Shown here piece by piece: positions 25,638 to 34,291 of a DNA stretch of 64,000 nucleotides; the stretch's first letter is position 1, and the number at the start of each line of letters is the position of its first letter. Source of the DNA: Nocardia pseudovaccinii NBRC 100343 (lineage in GTDB: Bacteria > Actinomycetota > Actinomycetes > Mycobacteriales > Mycobacteriaceae); contig NZ_BDBY01000250.1 in assembly GCF_001613225.1 (NCBI RefSeq), positions 18,411 through 82,410 of the forward strand. Reading direction: 5' to 3'. A program made the position numbers and the translations under genes. A model generated the notes under the pieces. That model ran no database searches and was not told the origin of the DNA. It was given only the letters and a program-made list of their open reading frames with translations.

Positions 25638-26558
25638 ATGTCGATGAGCCAACAGGAGCGCGAAGCAGCCGACGAACGCGTCCGTTCGCTGCTGGGTGTG
25701 CAACGCAAAGGCACCCAACCGGATGCGCCGCGGATGCCGCCACGCCCGGGCAGCGCGCACGCCGTGACCGCATCGACCAAACTACCGATCGATGACGAGA
25801 TCTACGGCATCCAGTCCTACGGCTACGGCGAGATCTGGGGACGGCCCGGGCTCGAGATCCGAGAGCGCAGCTTCATCACGCTCGGCGTGCTGACCGGAAC
25901 CTGTCAGCAGGATCAGCTGGCGATCCATGTCAACAATGCGCTCAATCTCGGCCTCACCCCCGAGGAGATTTCGGAGATCCTGCTACATGTCGGTGTCTAT
26001 ACCGGAGGCTCGACCTGGCACAACGCAAGCAATATCGTGCGCTATGTCTTCGTCGAGCGCGGGGTACTCGAACCCGGTACGGGCGCCGCACTGGTGCCGA
26101 TCGCTCCGACGACGCGTGCGCAGCGCCGCGTCGCGGCCGAACACGTGCAGCGTGCCCTATGCCTGGGAAAGATCGGCACCAGTCATGACGCTCCAGCACT
26201 CGCGCCATTGGCCGGCACCCCTGCCGCGATCACCGCGTCGGAGACGCTCGCCATCGAAGCCGAGATAATGCAGATCCAAGCCGAATACGCATACGGCGAG
26301 GTGTGGAATCGTCCTGGTCTCGATTTCCGCACCCGAATCCTCATCACTGTGGGTGTGCTTCAGGCCCTGCGCTTGAACGACCAGTTGCACGCGCACATCA
26401 ACGTTGCGCTGAACCTCGGCGTCACCCCGGAGGAGTTGCACGAGGTGTTCGCCCATGCCGGGGTCTATTCGGGCATCGCCGGCTGGCAGACCGCGACCGA
26501 CGTGGCTCGCGACGTGTTTCTCCAACGCGGGCTGTTGAAGCCGACCGAGCTCGGTTGA
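25638..26558 (+). CDS. Tandem carboxymuconolactone-decarboxylase-domain protein
   Basis: A 306-residue protein made of two CMD/AhpD-like repeats. The first has YGYGEIWGRPGLEIRERS and HVNNALNLGLTPEEISEIL; the second YAYGEVWNRPGLDFRTRI and HINVALNLGVTPEELHEV. Repeats lie at about 45-145 and 195-300. No CxxC redox pair is visible, so decarboxylase-like rather than peroxidase chemistry is more likely. AAAGAGG precedes the ATG. It is the last gene before a strong terminator. A single-domain relative is at 40.3 kb. Confidence 0.88.
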   Translation: MSMSQQEREAADERVRSLLGVQRKGTQPDAPRMPPRPGSAHAVTASTKLPIDDEIYGIQSYGYGEIWGRPGLEIRERSFITLGVLTGTCQQDQLAIHVNNALNLGLTPEEISEILLHVGVYTGGSTWHNASNIVRYVFVERGVLEPGTGAALVPIAPTTRAQRRVAAEHVQRALCLGKIGTSHDAPALAPLAGTPAAITASETLAIEAEIMQIQAEYAYGEVWNRPGLDFRTRILITVGVLQALRLNDQLHAHINVALNLGVTPEELHEVFAHAGVYSGIAGWQTATDVARDVFLQRGLLKPTELG

Positions 26559-26575
26559 ACTACGCCGCAGCACAA

Positions 26576-26609
26576 AACACCCCACATCAGGCTATTGATG
26601 TGGGGTGTT
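26576..26609. terminator. Bidirectional terminator between convergent genes
   Basis: Arms AACACCCCACATCA and TGATGTGGGGTGTT form a perfect 14-bp stem with loop GGCTAT. It lies between the ends of a plus-strand and a minus-strand gene and serves both. Confidence 0.9.
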
Positions 26610-26622
26610 CTGCTTGCCGCGG

Positions 26623-27822
26623 TCAGGCCGTGGCGAGGAAAGGAGGTTCGGCCGGTGTGAAGCGATAGAGGCGCTCGGCGTTGCCCCGCAGAATCTTGTA
26701 CTGGACGTCCGGGGCGAGATGTCCGATGCGGTTCTTGATCAACCCGATGCTGTCGGGCCAGGTCGAGTCGGAATGCGGATAGTCCGTCTCACACATCACG
26801 TTGTCCACGCCGATCTCGTCGATGCTGGCGATCCCATGGATATCGTCGATGAAGCAGCCGTAGATGTGGTCCTTGAACAGCGCCCGGATATCCAGATTCT
26901 CCAGGTCGATGTCGGTGCCCGCGTGGTTGCGATAGTGCAGGCCCTTCTTGACCCAGTGTTTCTGCTTGTCCAGGACCTGCTCGGCCCGTTCGAGGAAGTA
27001 GGGGATCCAACCGATCCCACCTTCCGACAGCGCGACCCGCAAACCCGGGAAACGAGTGAGGATTCCGCTGAAGAGCAGGGCGAGCAACGCCGCTGATGTG
27101 CGTACAGCGCCCCACGATTCATCGGCGATGAAGTGCGAGTCCGGGGCGATTCGATGCACCTGCGACGAGGATCCGACATGGATCGACGCCACCATCCCGA
27201 GGTCCGCCGCGGCGGCGAACATCGGGTCCCAGTACCGGGCGGTGTCGAAGAGGGTGGGCAGGCCAAGTGGTGCCCCGTTCTCGGTGAACGCGAATGACGT
27301 CGCGCCCTTCGCTGCGCAGCGTTCCAGCTCCCGTGCCGCCAGCGCGGGATCCCACAGCGGGATGAGGACGAGCGGGATGAACCGCCCGGGCACCGCCTGG
27401 CACCAGTCGTCGATCATCCAGTCGTTGTATGCCTGGAGGCAGACGAACGCGAACTCCCGGTCCTTGGCTTCGAGGAAGATCTGCCCGCAGAAGCGGGTGA
27501 CCGAAGGGAAGCACAGTGACGCGAGGATCCCCGCCTGGTCCATGTCCTGGGCCCGTGCGCGTGGGTCGTAGCAGCCCGGACGCATTTCCTCATAGGTGAC
27601 CGGTTCGGGGTTGAACTCTTCCTTCGACTTGCCCGCCACAGCCGCCAAACCGGTTGTGGGGATCCGCTTTCCCTCGTAGACCCAGCACTCCGAGGTGCTG
27701 TCGCGTTCGATGTGCGGTGCCCGGTCACGATCCCTGGCCGGGACACGATCGAGCCAGACGCCCGGCGGTTCGAGCACATGGTCGTCAACCGAAATCAGCC
27801 AATCCAACGATTTCTGCGTCAT
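26623..27822 (-). CDS. Amidohydrolase family 2 (ACMSD-like) metal enzyme, copy 1
   Basis: A 399-residue TIM-barrel amidohydrolase. Metal ligands appear as the DxH motif in SVDDHVLEPP (D13, H15), a mid-barrel His in SIHVGSSSQ and the C-terminal Asp in CETDYPHSDSTWP. Members include decarboxylases and C-C hydrolases acting on ring-derived acids. Start ATG 27822 has GGAG upstream; longer in-frame extensions lack family similarity. It is one of three paralogs in the locus (also 30861 and 37707) and follows the SDR gene by 40 bp. Reaction unknown. Confidence 0.88.
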   Translation of the reverse strand: MTQKSLDWLISVDDHVLEPPGVWLDRVPARDRDRAPHIERDSTSECWVYEGKRIPTTGLAAVAGKSKEEFNPEPVTYEEMRPGCYDPRARAQDMDQAGILASLCFPSVTRFCGQIFLEAKDREFAFVCLQAYNDWMIDDWCQAVPGRFIPLVLIPLWDPALAARELERCAAKGATSFAFTENGAPLGLPTLFDTARYWDPMFAAAADLGMVASIHVGSSSQVHRIAPDSHFIADESWGAVRTSAALLALLFSGILTRFPGLRVALSEGGIGWIPYFLERAEQVLDKQKHWVKKGLHYRNHAGTDIDLENLDIRALFKDHIYGCFIDDIHGIASIDEIGVDNVMCETDYPHSDSTWPDSIGLIKNRIGHLAPDVQYKILRGNAERLYRFTPAEPPFLATA

Positions 27823-27862
27823 TGTCGCTCCACTTCTGTTCGCGGCACCCGGACCGGGTCCG

Positions 27863-28636
27863 CTACCGGACGCCGACCCACGATTGGTGGGCGGTACCGC
27901 CGCCGTCGACGAACATGCTCTGCCCGGTGACGAACGCGGATTTGTCCGATGCGAGGAAGACGACCATGTGTGCGATGTCATCGGGAACGCCGAGGCGCGG
28001 CGTCACGAGGGTGCGTTCGACGAGATCGAGCCATTCCTCACCGAACCTTGCCTTGGTGGCCTCGGCCCATACGGCGTGGGGGGCGATGGCATTACAGCGA
28101 ATTCCCTGCTTGCCGTAGGCGGTGGCGACCGCACGGGTGAGTCCGACGAGCGCCGCCTTCGACGTGGCGTACGCGATGCGGGTCGTGTCACCGAAGAACG
28201 CGGCCGTCGAGGTGAAGTTGATGATCGATCCACCCCCGTGTGACAGCATCGCCGGGATGGCATGCTTGCAGCCCAGCATCGCTCCGCGGACGTTGACGGC
28301 CATGATGTGGTCCCAGAGCTCGATATCCATCTTGTCCAGAACACGGTCGCTGTCCCTGACCGTGGCAGCGACATTGGCGAGAGTGTCGAGCCGCCCGTAC
28401 TCATGAACCGCGAGGCCGATCATCTCTTCGACATCCGGCTCGTGACTGATATCGCCTTCGAAACCGGTCGCTCGGCCGCCGGCCCGGATGATCTCCTCGA
28501 CGACGCCGGTGACCCCCGCGTTCGGACGGTCGACGACGACTACTGCTGCCCCCTCGATCGCCATCCGGCGCGCACACGCTGAACCGAGATTGCCGGCTCC
28601 GCCCGTCACGATGGCCACTTTCCCTGCTAACTCCAT
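27863..28636 (-). CDS. Short-chain dehydrogenase/reductase, second locus copy
   Basis: A 257-residue classical SDR: cofactor motif VTGGAGNLGSA near residues 10-20, Asp in VVVVDRP favouring NAD, NVAA strand, catalytic Ser in FTSTAAFF, Tyr and Lys in IAYATSKAALV, and the C-terminal FVDGGGTAH. The start could be ATG 28636 or the in-frame GTG 12 bp upstream, which has a GGAA-type site. It is upstream of, and probably cotranscribed with, the amidohydrolase. Confidence 0.88.
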   Translation of the reverse strand: MELAGKVAIVTGGAGNLGSACARRMAIEGAAVVVVDRPNAGVTGVVEEIIRAGGRATGFEGDISHEPDVEEMIGLAVHEYGRLDTLANVAATVRDSDRVLDKMDIELWDHIMAVNVRGAMLGCKHAIPAMLSHGGGSIINFTSTAAFFGDTTRIAYATSKAALVGLTRAVATAYGKQGIRCNAIAPHAVWAEATKARFGEEWLDLVERTLVTPRLGVPDDIAHMVVFLASDKSAFVTGQSMFVDGGGTAHQSWVGVR

Positions 28637-28724
28637 CGGACCTGTCACTCCTGTTCCGGTGATTTCCCAACTGCCACGCACCGTTCACCACTCGGCTCAC
28701 TCGGCATCGGGACTGAAGGTTTTC

Positions 28725-28764
28725 GATACCCATGGGAATGCGCGGGCGCCTTCCCATGGGTATC
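28725..28764. terminator. Strong hairpin after the BKACE gene
   Basis: Arms GATACCCATGGGAA and TTCCCATGGGTATC form a perfect 14-bp stem with a GC-rich 12-base loop, 8 bp beyond the stop of the BKACE gene on the minus strand. It separates that gene from the SDR/amidohydrolase pair, which is transcribed in the same direction. Each arm also contains the palindrome CCCATGGG. Confidence 0.75.
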
Positions 28765-28771
28765 CCCGGAC

Positions 28772-29656
28772 TCAGGTGAGGCCCAGAATTTCTCGAGCTT
28801 CGGTCGCCGTGGCGACTTCTCGTCCCATATACCGGGCCATCTCGACGACGTAGCCGACCAGCTGCGCGTTGGTGGGGTTGCCGAGCTCCGGGTAGGCGTG
28901 GTCGGCGACGCCGATGGCGACGTGGCCCCCGAGCGCGATGGCTGCCGCCAGGACCGGAAACGCGTTGCCGCCAACGAGATTCGCCATCCAAATCCAGTTC
29001 GCGCCAGGTGGGAAGAAATCCAGCGACGCGTACAACCCCTTGATGGTTCCCGGGTGCCCGTAGCCGCGGAAGTGGTCGCCGAACAGCGACAACTCGCAGA
29101 GCAGCGGCTCGTCGTACAAACCCATCTCGACAAACGCCTCGGTCAGCCGCACACCGGCAACGTTCCACATCATCGACACCGGCTTGACACCGACGGCGCG
29201 AGACTCCTCGCACAGCTGCCGGAGGATGTTCGGAGTGTTCAGATAGATCTGGTCTCCGCTCCCGGTGAACTGCTTGCTGTTCGCGTCGTAGCTACCGAGG
29301 TTGGTTGTCAACATGTCGACCGGGATGCAATCAGGCTTGGTTGCCGGATCTTTCGCCATTTCGACGATGTGTGCCAAGCGCTCGGCGGGAGTCGGCAGCA
29401 TGGCGGCGCCGAGTGTCGGGAAGGTGATGAGGTCACATTCCTTCTTGATCCGCCGTACGGTGTCGGCGTAGAGCTCGGTATCGGCGGACTTCGCGCCGGT
29501 CTCGGGGTCGCGGGCGTGGTAGTGCACGATCGACGCGCCCTGCCGCCAGCATTCGATGGACTGATCGGCGATTTCCGCGGGGCTGTAGGGGACGTTCGGG
29601 CTCACCTCCCGCATCGTTCCTTCGTTGACGCGGACCTGGATGATCAGTTTTTCCAT
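28772..29656 (-). CDS. Beta-keto acid cleavage enzyme (BKACE, DUF849)
   Basis: A 294-residue TIM-barrel BKACE. The family condenses a beta-keto acid with acetyl-CoA to give acetoacetate and a new CoA ester, using a divalent metal. Visible motifs are IVHYHARDPETG with the metal-binding His pair and SLFGDHFRGYG and VADHAYPELGNPT near the C-terminus. ATG 29656 (MEKLIIQVRVNEG) was chosen as the family start; it lies 4 bp after the TfdA-type gene, so the two form an operon. Confidence 0.85.
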   Translation of the reverse strand: MEKLIIQVRVNEGTMREVSPNVPYSPAEIADQSIECWRQGASIVHYHARDPETGAKSADTELYADTVRRIKKECDLITFPTLGAAMLPTPAERLAHIVEMAKDPATKPDCIPVDMLTTNLGSYDANSKQFTGSGDQIYLNTPNILRQLCEESRAVGVKPVSMMWNVAGVRLTEAFVEMGLYDEPLLCELSLFGDHFRGYGHPGTIKGLYASLDFFPPGANWIWMANLVGGNAFPVLAAAIALGGHVAIGVADHAYPELGNPTNAQLVGYVVEMARYMGREVATATEAREILGLT

Positions 29657-29660
29657 CGAT

Positions 29661-30560
29661 TCACCGCTCTGCTTCTTCGCTGCGATTTCCGTTGTAGGCT
29701 TCCGGCCGATCACCATCGACGACGATGCGATGCAGGACCCGGTGGCCCGTGTAGTCGTTGATGGCGCGATGCTGGGTGATGCGCTCTTCCCAGACCACGA
29801 CGGTGTGGGTATCCCACTCGAGCCGTACGTGGAAATCCGGTGTATTGACGTGATCGAACAGCATCCTGAGCAGGCTGTCGTTTTCGTGATCGGTCAACCC
29901 GAGGATGCGTTCGGTATAACCGCTGTTGACGTAGAGCGCCGGACGATTGGTCACCGGGTCGCGGACGACAACGGGATGGACCGCCGTCTGCTGCTCGCCG
30001 TACAGGTTCGCCTCGCGCGCGGCCGGCCTGGCGCGGTAGAGCGCTTCGCTCGAATGCAGGGCCTCGAGCCCCTCGAGCAGCCGTTGGTAGTGCGACGACA
30101 GGGCCTCGTACGCGGCATACATACTCGCCCACATGGTGTCCCCACCGGTTCGGGGCAACGTGATGGCCCGCAGTGATGCGGCCAGCGGAGGCTGCGCCAC
30201 CACGGACGCGTCGGTGTGCCAACGGTCCGTGCCGTAGGACGGGCTGCCGGTTCTCTCACTGTCGAGGACGCTGACGTATGGGTCACCGGTGCCGCGGTTG
30301 AAATAGGACTCGTGCAGCTCCCCGAAAATTGCCGCGAATCGCTTGTGATCCGCGTCCTCGATGAAACCGTCGAAGTGCACGAAGAGCACGCCGTGCTCAT
30401 GCAGAGCTCTATCGAGCAGCCGCTTGGTACCGGCTGATTGCTCAACGCGAAGGTTGATCCCGGTGATCGTGGCTCCGACCGTGCCGGTCTGGGGCGTGAT
30501 CACCGGTACTGCCGCGGCGGCCGAAGGCGCGGCGGTCGGATTCGATTCCAAGGACGTCAT
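29661..30560 (-). CDS. TauD/TfdA-type Fe(II)/2-oxoglutarate dioxygenase
   Basis: A 299-residue dioxygenase. The iron motif HxD appears in DRWHTDASV (near residues 115-117); the distal His and oxoglutarate-binding Arg lie in HRVLHRIVVDG near the C-terminus. The family hydroxylates unactivated carbons, often releasing sulfite, an ether side group or a halogenated phenol. ATG 30560 (MTSLES) was preferred to a start 15 codons earlier that adds an Arg-rich tail. It is the first gene of an operon with BKACE, behind operator site D, and divergent from amidohydrolase 2. Confidence 0.87.
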   Translation of the reverse strand: MTSLESNPTAAPSAAAAVPVITPQTGTVGATITGINLRVEQSAGTKRLLDRALHEHGVLFVHFDGFIEDADHKRFAAIFGELHESYFNRGTGDPYVSVLDSERTGSPSYGTDRWHTDASVVAQPPLAASLRAITLPRTGGDTMWASMYAAYEALSSHYQRLLEGLEALHSSEALYRARPAAREANLYGEQQTAVHPVVVRDPVTNRPALYVNSGYTERILGLTDHENDSLLRMLFDHVNTPDFHVRLEWDTHTVVVWEERITQHRAINDYTGHRVLHRIVVDGDRPEAYNGNRSEEAER

Positions 30561-30709
30561 GGTCTGGCCCCGCAGTCGGTTTCGGCTGGGTCGAGATTGC
30601 GCCACGGCATGATCGTCAATTCGAGATCACGCGCTGTGGGCGTGGCTGACAACAATGTCTGCTCCCTTCGACAAATGGGGCGGCCGTGAGAGGTCCACCC
30701 AAATAGTAG

Positions 30710-30731
30710 GCTGTCCGATGATCGCCTAACC
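30710..30731. promoter_or_regulatory. Catabolic-locus operator, site D (dioxygenase operon side)
   Basis: Contains TGTCCGATGATCGCCTA, matching site C read on its other strand at nearly every position. It lies 149 bp upstream of the dioxygenase start in a divergent intergenic region that also holds site E. Confidence 0.7.
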
Positions 30732-30769
30732 TGTCAAGAGGTGGGCGCTGCTCGATCCACAAGTGATAT

Positions 30770-30791
30770 GGTTGCCGATAATCGTATTACC
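30770..30791. promoter_or_regulatory. Catabolic-locus operator, site E (amidohydrolase 2 side)
   Basis: Contains TTGCCGATAATCGTATTA with the CGAT-n-ATCG core intact. It lies 69 bp upstream of the amidohydrolase 2 start and 38 bp from site D, so two regulator dimers may bind one promoter region each. Confidence 0.65.
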
Positions 30792-30860
30792 GACTAATAT
30801 TCGAATTGCCGAGACAACGCGGCGATTCAGTGCACGAGTTCACTACATGGGAGGGTCGCC

Positions 30861-32003
30861 ATGCTCAGACTTTTCAGCGCAGATGATCACATCATCGAGC
30901 ACGCCCGGGTGTGGCAGGACCGGGTGCCGGCCAAGTTCCGCGAGACCGCGCCGCGCGTGATCGAGGAGGACGGCCGCGAGTATTGGATCTACGCCGGGAT
31001 GCGTGGCGAGACGATGGGCCTGAACGCGGTCGTCGGCCGCCCCAAGGATCAGGTCAATCTGGACCCCATCCGGTTCTCAGACATGCGGGCGGGATGCTAT
31101 GACCCGGTCGAGCGGGCCAAGGACCTGATGTCCGATGGCATTTTCGCCTCGGTGCTGTTCCCGACGCTCCCGCGGTTCTCCGGCACCCTGTTCCTGACAT
31201 TCGATGACAAGGAACTGGCCGACGTGTGTGTGCGGGCGTACAACGACTTCGTCATCGATGAGTGGTGCCCGGCCGGGCCGCCCGGTATGTACGTGCCGAC
31301 CATCATCTGCCAGTTGTGGGATCCGGAGGCCGCGGCCCGCGAGATCCACCGCTGCGCCGACCGCGGCGCGCGGGCCATCTCGTTTCCCGAGAACGCCGTG
31401 CCTATCGGCATGCCGTCCTACTGGAACTCGTACTGGGATCCGATCTGGCGGGCCTGCGAGGAGCGCGACATCGTGATGTGCTTGCACATCGGTACCAGCA
31501 CCTGGCGGCCGACTCCATCTCCGGACGCACCCGAGGTGGTGACCTTCTCGCTGCTGCAGGTCGGTTCGATCATGTCATCGGTCAACCTGATGATGAGCCC
31601 GGTGTGCCGGAAGTTCCCGGCCCTGAAGTTCGTGTTCTCGGAGGGCGGCATCGGATGGGTGCCGAATGCGCTGGAGCGGGCGGACCGGTTCTGGGTGCGC
31701 CACGGGGCCTACAACGGCACCGATGACATCCTTCCGTCGGAGATCTTCCGTAAGAACATGTATCTGTGCATGGTCGAGGAGCCGATTTGCCTGCGGTACC
31801 GCGACGACATCGGCGTCGATCGGATCATGTGGGAGTGCGACTATCCGCACAACGACACCACCTGGCCGGAAAGTCAGCAGTCGGCCGACGAGACCTTCCG
31901 TGAGGCCGGCTGCACCCAGGAGGAGATCGATGCGATCACGCACGGCAATGCCGAGCGTGTCTTCAACTGGAAGATGGCCGACGCCGATGCCCTCGTGGGC
32001 TGA
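30861..32003 (+). CDS. Amidohydrolase family 2 metal enzyme, copy 2
   Basis: A 380-residue TIM-barrel protein with SADDHIIE at its start (DxH metal site), mid-barrel His in CLHIGTS, FSEGGIGWVPNALERAD and C-terminal WECDYPHNDTTWPES. About a third of positions match amidohydrolases 1 and 3. GGAGGG precedes ATG 30861. It is the first gene of the plus-strand run that continues with a CMD-like protein, ligase and aldehyde dehydrogenase, though a perfect palindrome separates it from them. Likely hydrolase or decarboxylase of a pathway intermediate. Confidence 0.88.
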   Translation: MLRLFSADDHIIEHARVWQDRVPAKFRETAPRVIEEDGREYWIYAGMRGETMGLNAVVGRPKDQVNLDPIRFSDMRAGCYDPVERAKDLMSDGIFASVLFPTLPRFSGTLFLTFDDKELADVCVRAYNDFVIDEWCPAGPPGMYVPTIICQLWDPEAAAREIHRCADRGARAISFPENAVPIGMPSYWNSYWDPIWRACEERDIVMCLHIGTSTWRPTPSPDAPEVVTFSLLQVGSIMSSVNLMMSPVCRKFPALKFVFSEGGIGWVPNALERADRFWVRHGAYNGTDDILPSEIFRKNMYLCMVEEPICLRYRDDIGVDRIMWECDYPHNDTTWPESQQSADETFREAGCTQEEIDAITHGNAERVFNWKMADADALVG

Positions 32004-32005
32004 GC

Positions 32006-32033
32006 GATCGCCTGCCGGATCCGGCAGGCGATC
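32006..32033. terminator. Perfect 28-bp palindrome after amidohydrolase 2
   Basis: Arms GATCGCCTGCCGGA and TCCGGCAGGCGATC abut with no loop base, 2 bp after the amidohydrolase stop. As RNA it would make a very stable hairpin and may attenuate transcription into the following CMD-ligase genes. A protein site is the alternative. Confidence 0.6.
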
Positions 32034-32054
32034 AGAACCGGGGGTACCGAGCTG

Positions 32055-32654
32055 ATGGCGCGCCTGACACCGGTCGCACGTCGCGCTGCCCCGCCGCAGG
32101 TCAGGGCGATCTACGACGACATTTTCTCCCCTGGTCGTGATCCCGTCGCCGAGCCCGGCACGGCGACGGGCTCGCCGGGTGACTTCTGGACGGTCCTGGC
32201 CAACGTACCCGAGATCATCGTCCACGCCAGGGCGTTCGCCGACGACTTCGTCCGGTCCACCTCGCGTGAGCTCAGCCGTGCCCAGCGCGAGCTGGTGATA
32301 GTCCGGGCGGCATTCAATGTCGAAAGCAGATTCGAGTACTCGCAGCACCGAAAATTCTTGCGGGCCACCGGGTATCCGGAGGAAAAGGCCGACGAGATCC
32401 CGGTGTGGACCACCTCGACGGCGTTCTCCCCGCAGGAACGTGTCCTGCTCGCACTCACCGACGAGATCTCCCTGGGGGGTGGACGCTCGCAGGACATCAC
32501 CTATGACCGGCTCCGCGCGCATTTCTCCGAGGTAGCCATTGTCGAGGCCAGCTATATCGCAGCCCAATACGTGATGTTCGGACTGCTGTGCCGTTCGCTG
32601 CAACTGGAGTACGACGCCATCCCTGAGCGCTGCGAGGAGGTGACCCCGCAGTGA
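32055..32654 (+). CDS. Carboxymuconolactone-decarboxylase/AhpD-like protein
   Basis: A 199-residue all-helical CMD-fold protein (LSRAQRELVIVRAAFNVESR, EYSQHRKFLRATGYPEEKAD). The CxxC pair of peroxidatic AhpD is absent: the equivalent site has no cysteines, so peroxidase activity is unlikely. It overlaps the ligase start by 4 bp (GTGA). It belongs to the larger group of such proteins found beside amidohydrolases in this locus. Reaction unknown. Confidence 0.83.
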   Translation: MARLTPVARRAAPPQVRAIYDDIFSPGRDPVAEPGTATGSPGDFWTVLANVPEIIVHARAFADDFVRSTSRELSRAQRELVIVRAAFNVESRFEYSQHRKFLRATGYPEEKADEIPVWTTSTAFSPQERVLLALTDEISLGGGRSQDITYDRLRAHFSEVAIVEASYIAAQYVMFGLLCRSLQLEYDAIPERCEEVTPQ

Positions 32655-34207
32655 CCGATCAGACAGCGGCGTCGTTACGCCTACCGGTGCTCGAGTACCT
32701 CGCCGCCTACGGCGACCGGCCGTGCTTTTTCTTCGAGGGTGCGACGATCAGCTATCGCGAGGTGCTCGAGTCGATCCACCGTATTGCCCGGGCACTGCTG
32801 ACCTGCGGCATCGGGCCCGGCGACGGTGTGGCCATCTTGTCCGGGAATCGCCCTGAGCTGTTCTACGTGAGGACGGCCGCTCAGCTGATCGGCGTGCGCA
32901 CGACCTCGCTGCATACGCTGGGCTCGGTCCACGATCATGCGTTCATCCTGCGGGACGCCGAACTCGACGGCATCGTCTTCGATCCTCGCTACGAAGACAT
33001 CGTCGTCACACTGGGCACCGAAGTCCCGTTGCGGACTGTCGCTTCGCTGGGACCGGCCGGGATCGGGTTCGACCTGATCGGCGCGGCGTCGGCCGAGGCG
33101 CCGCAACCACCCGAGACCGGGCCCGTGCAGGTGCCGCGCGCACTCGTCTACACCGGCGGCACGACCGGCCGGCCCAAGGGCATCATCATGTCGCCGACCG
33201 CTCAGGCGTTCGCGGCGGCGGCGATGCTCGAGCACTGGCAGTGGCCGGATGAAGTGCGAATCCTGCTGTCGACCCCGCTCAACCACGCCGCTGGAACGGT
33301 GCTGCCCCCGACGTTCGCCCGGGGTGGCTCGGTCGTCCTGCTGCCGGGCTTCTCCCCGGACACGTGGCTTGCGGCGGTCGAGCAGCACCGGGCGACGGCC
33401 GCGCTGATCGTGCCGACCCAGCTCTACCGGATATTGGACGAGCCGTCCTTAGCGCACACGGACCACACCAGCCTCGAGACGATCTTCTACGGTGCCGCGC
33501 CGTGCTCGCCGACACGGCTGGCGGAGGCGATCAGGATCTTCGGACCGGTCTTCTTCCAGTTCTACGGACAGTCCGAGGCGCCGATGACCATGAGCGTGCT
33601 GCGCAAAGAGGAGCACGACTTGCGCGCGCCGCGGCGGCTGTCGTCGTGCGGGCGACCGGTGCCGGGTATCGAGGTCAGCTTGTTCGGCGAGGACGGCAAC
33701 GTCGTTCCGCGTGGCGAGCCCGGCGAAATCTGCGTGCGCGGTCCGCTCGTCGCGCTCGAGAGCTACAAGGGTCGTCCGGCCGAGACGGCGGCGGCGCTCG
33801 AAGGCGGCTGGCTGCACACGGGAGATGTGGCGACAGAAGACGAGGAGGGTTTCCTCTATGTCGTCGACCGGAAGAAAGACATGATTGTCTCCGGCGGGTT
33901 CAACATCTATCCGCGCGAGATCGAGGACTGTCTCGGTGTCCATCCCGCTGTCGGCGAGGTGGCGGTCATCGGCATTCCCGACGAGCGATGGGGCGAAGCC
34001 GTGAAAGCGGTCGTGGTCCGTCGGCCCGACCATGACGGCGTCACCGAGAACTCGCTGATCGATTTCGTGAAGGACCGGCTCGGTTCGCTCCACGCCCCGA
34101 AGTCGCTCGATTTCGTCGACACGATCCCGCTCAGCCCGCTCGGCAAACCCGACAAGAAAGCCCTGCGCGCCAGGCATTGGGGTGACCGAAGCCGCCTGGT
34201 CAACTAG
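32651..34207 (+). CDS. AMP-forming acyl-CoA synthetase/ligase
   Basis: A 518-residue ANL-family ligase that activates a carboxylic acid to its CoA thioester via an acyl-AMP. The P-loop-like motif YTGGTTGRPKGI is near residue 160. FFQFYGQSEAPM and GWLHTGDVATEDEEG are the next core motifs, followed by the hinge DRKKDMIVSGGFNIYPREIE and the catalytic Lys in PLGKPDKKALR. The start is GTG 32651, overlapping the CMD gene. It is the likely entry to the CoA-dependent part of the pathway. Confidence 0.92.
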   Translation: MTDQTAASLRLPVLEYLAAYGDRPCFFFEGATISYREVLESIHRIARALLTCGIGPGDGVAILSGNRPELFYVRTAAQLIGVRTTSLHTLGSVHDHAFILRDAELDGIVFDPRYEDIVVTLGTEVPLRTVASLGPAGIGFDLIGAASAEAPQPPETGPVQVPRALVYTGGTTGRPKGIIMSPTAQAFAAAAMLEHWQWPDEVRILLSTPLNHAAGTVLPPTFARGGSVVLLPGFSPDTWLAAVEQHRATAALIVPTQLYRILDEPSLAHTDHTSLETIFYGAAPCSPTRLAEAIRIFGPVFFQFYGQSEAPMTMSVLRKEEHDLRAPRRLSSCGRPVPGIEVSLFGEDGNVVPRGEPGEICVRGPLVALESYKGRPAETAAALEGGWLHTGDVATEDEEGFLYVVDRKKDMIVSGGFNIYPREIEDCLGVHPAVGEVAVIGIPDERWGEAVKAVVVRRPDHDGVTENSLIDFVKDRLGSLHAPKSLDFVDTIPLSPLGKPDKKALRARHWGDRSRLVN

Positions 34208-34291
34208 CCGATCTCTCTTGGCCGCGTTGTCCGAGAGAGCAGTAGTCGTCACGATCCGTCGCTCGAGTAATCGCTCAATGAGGAGAGAAAC

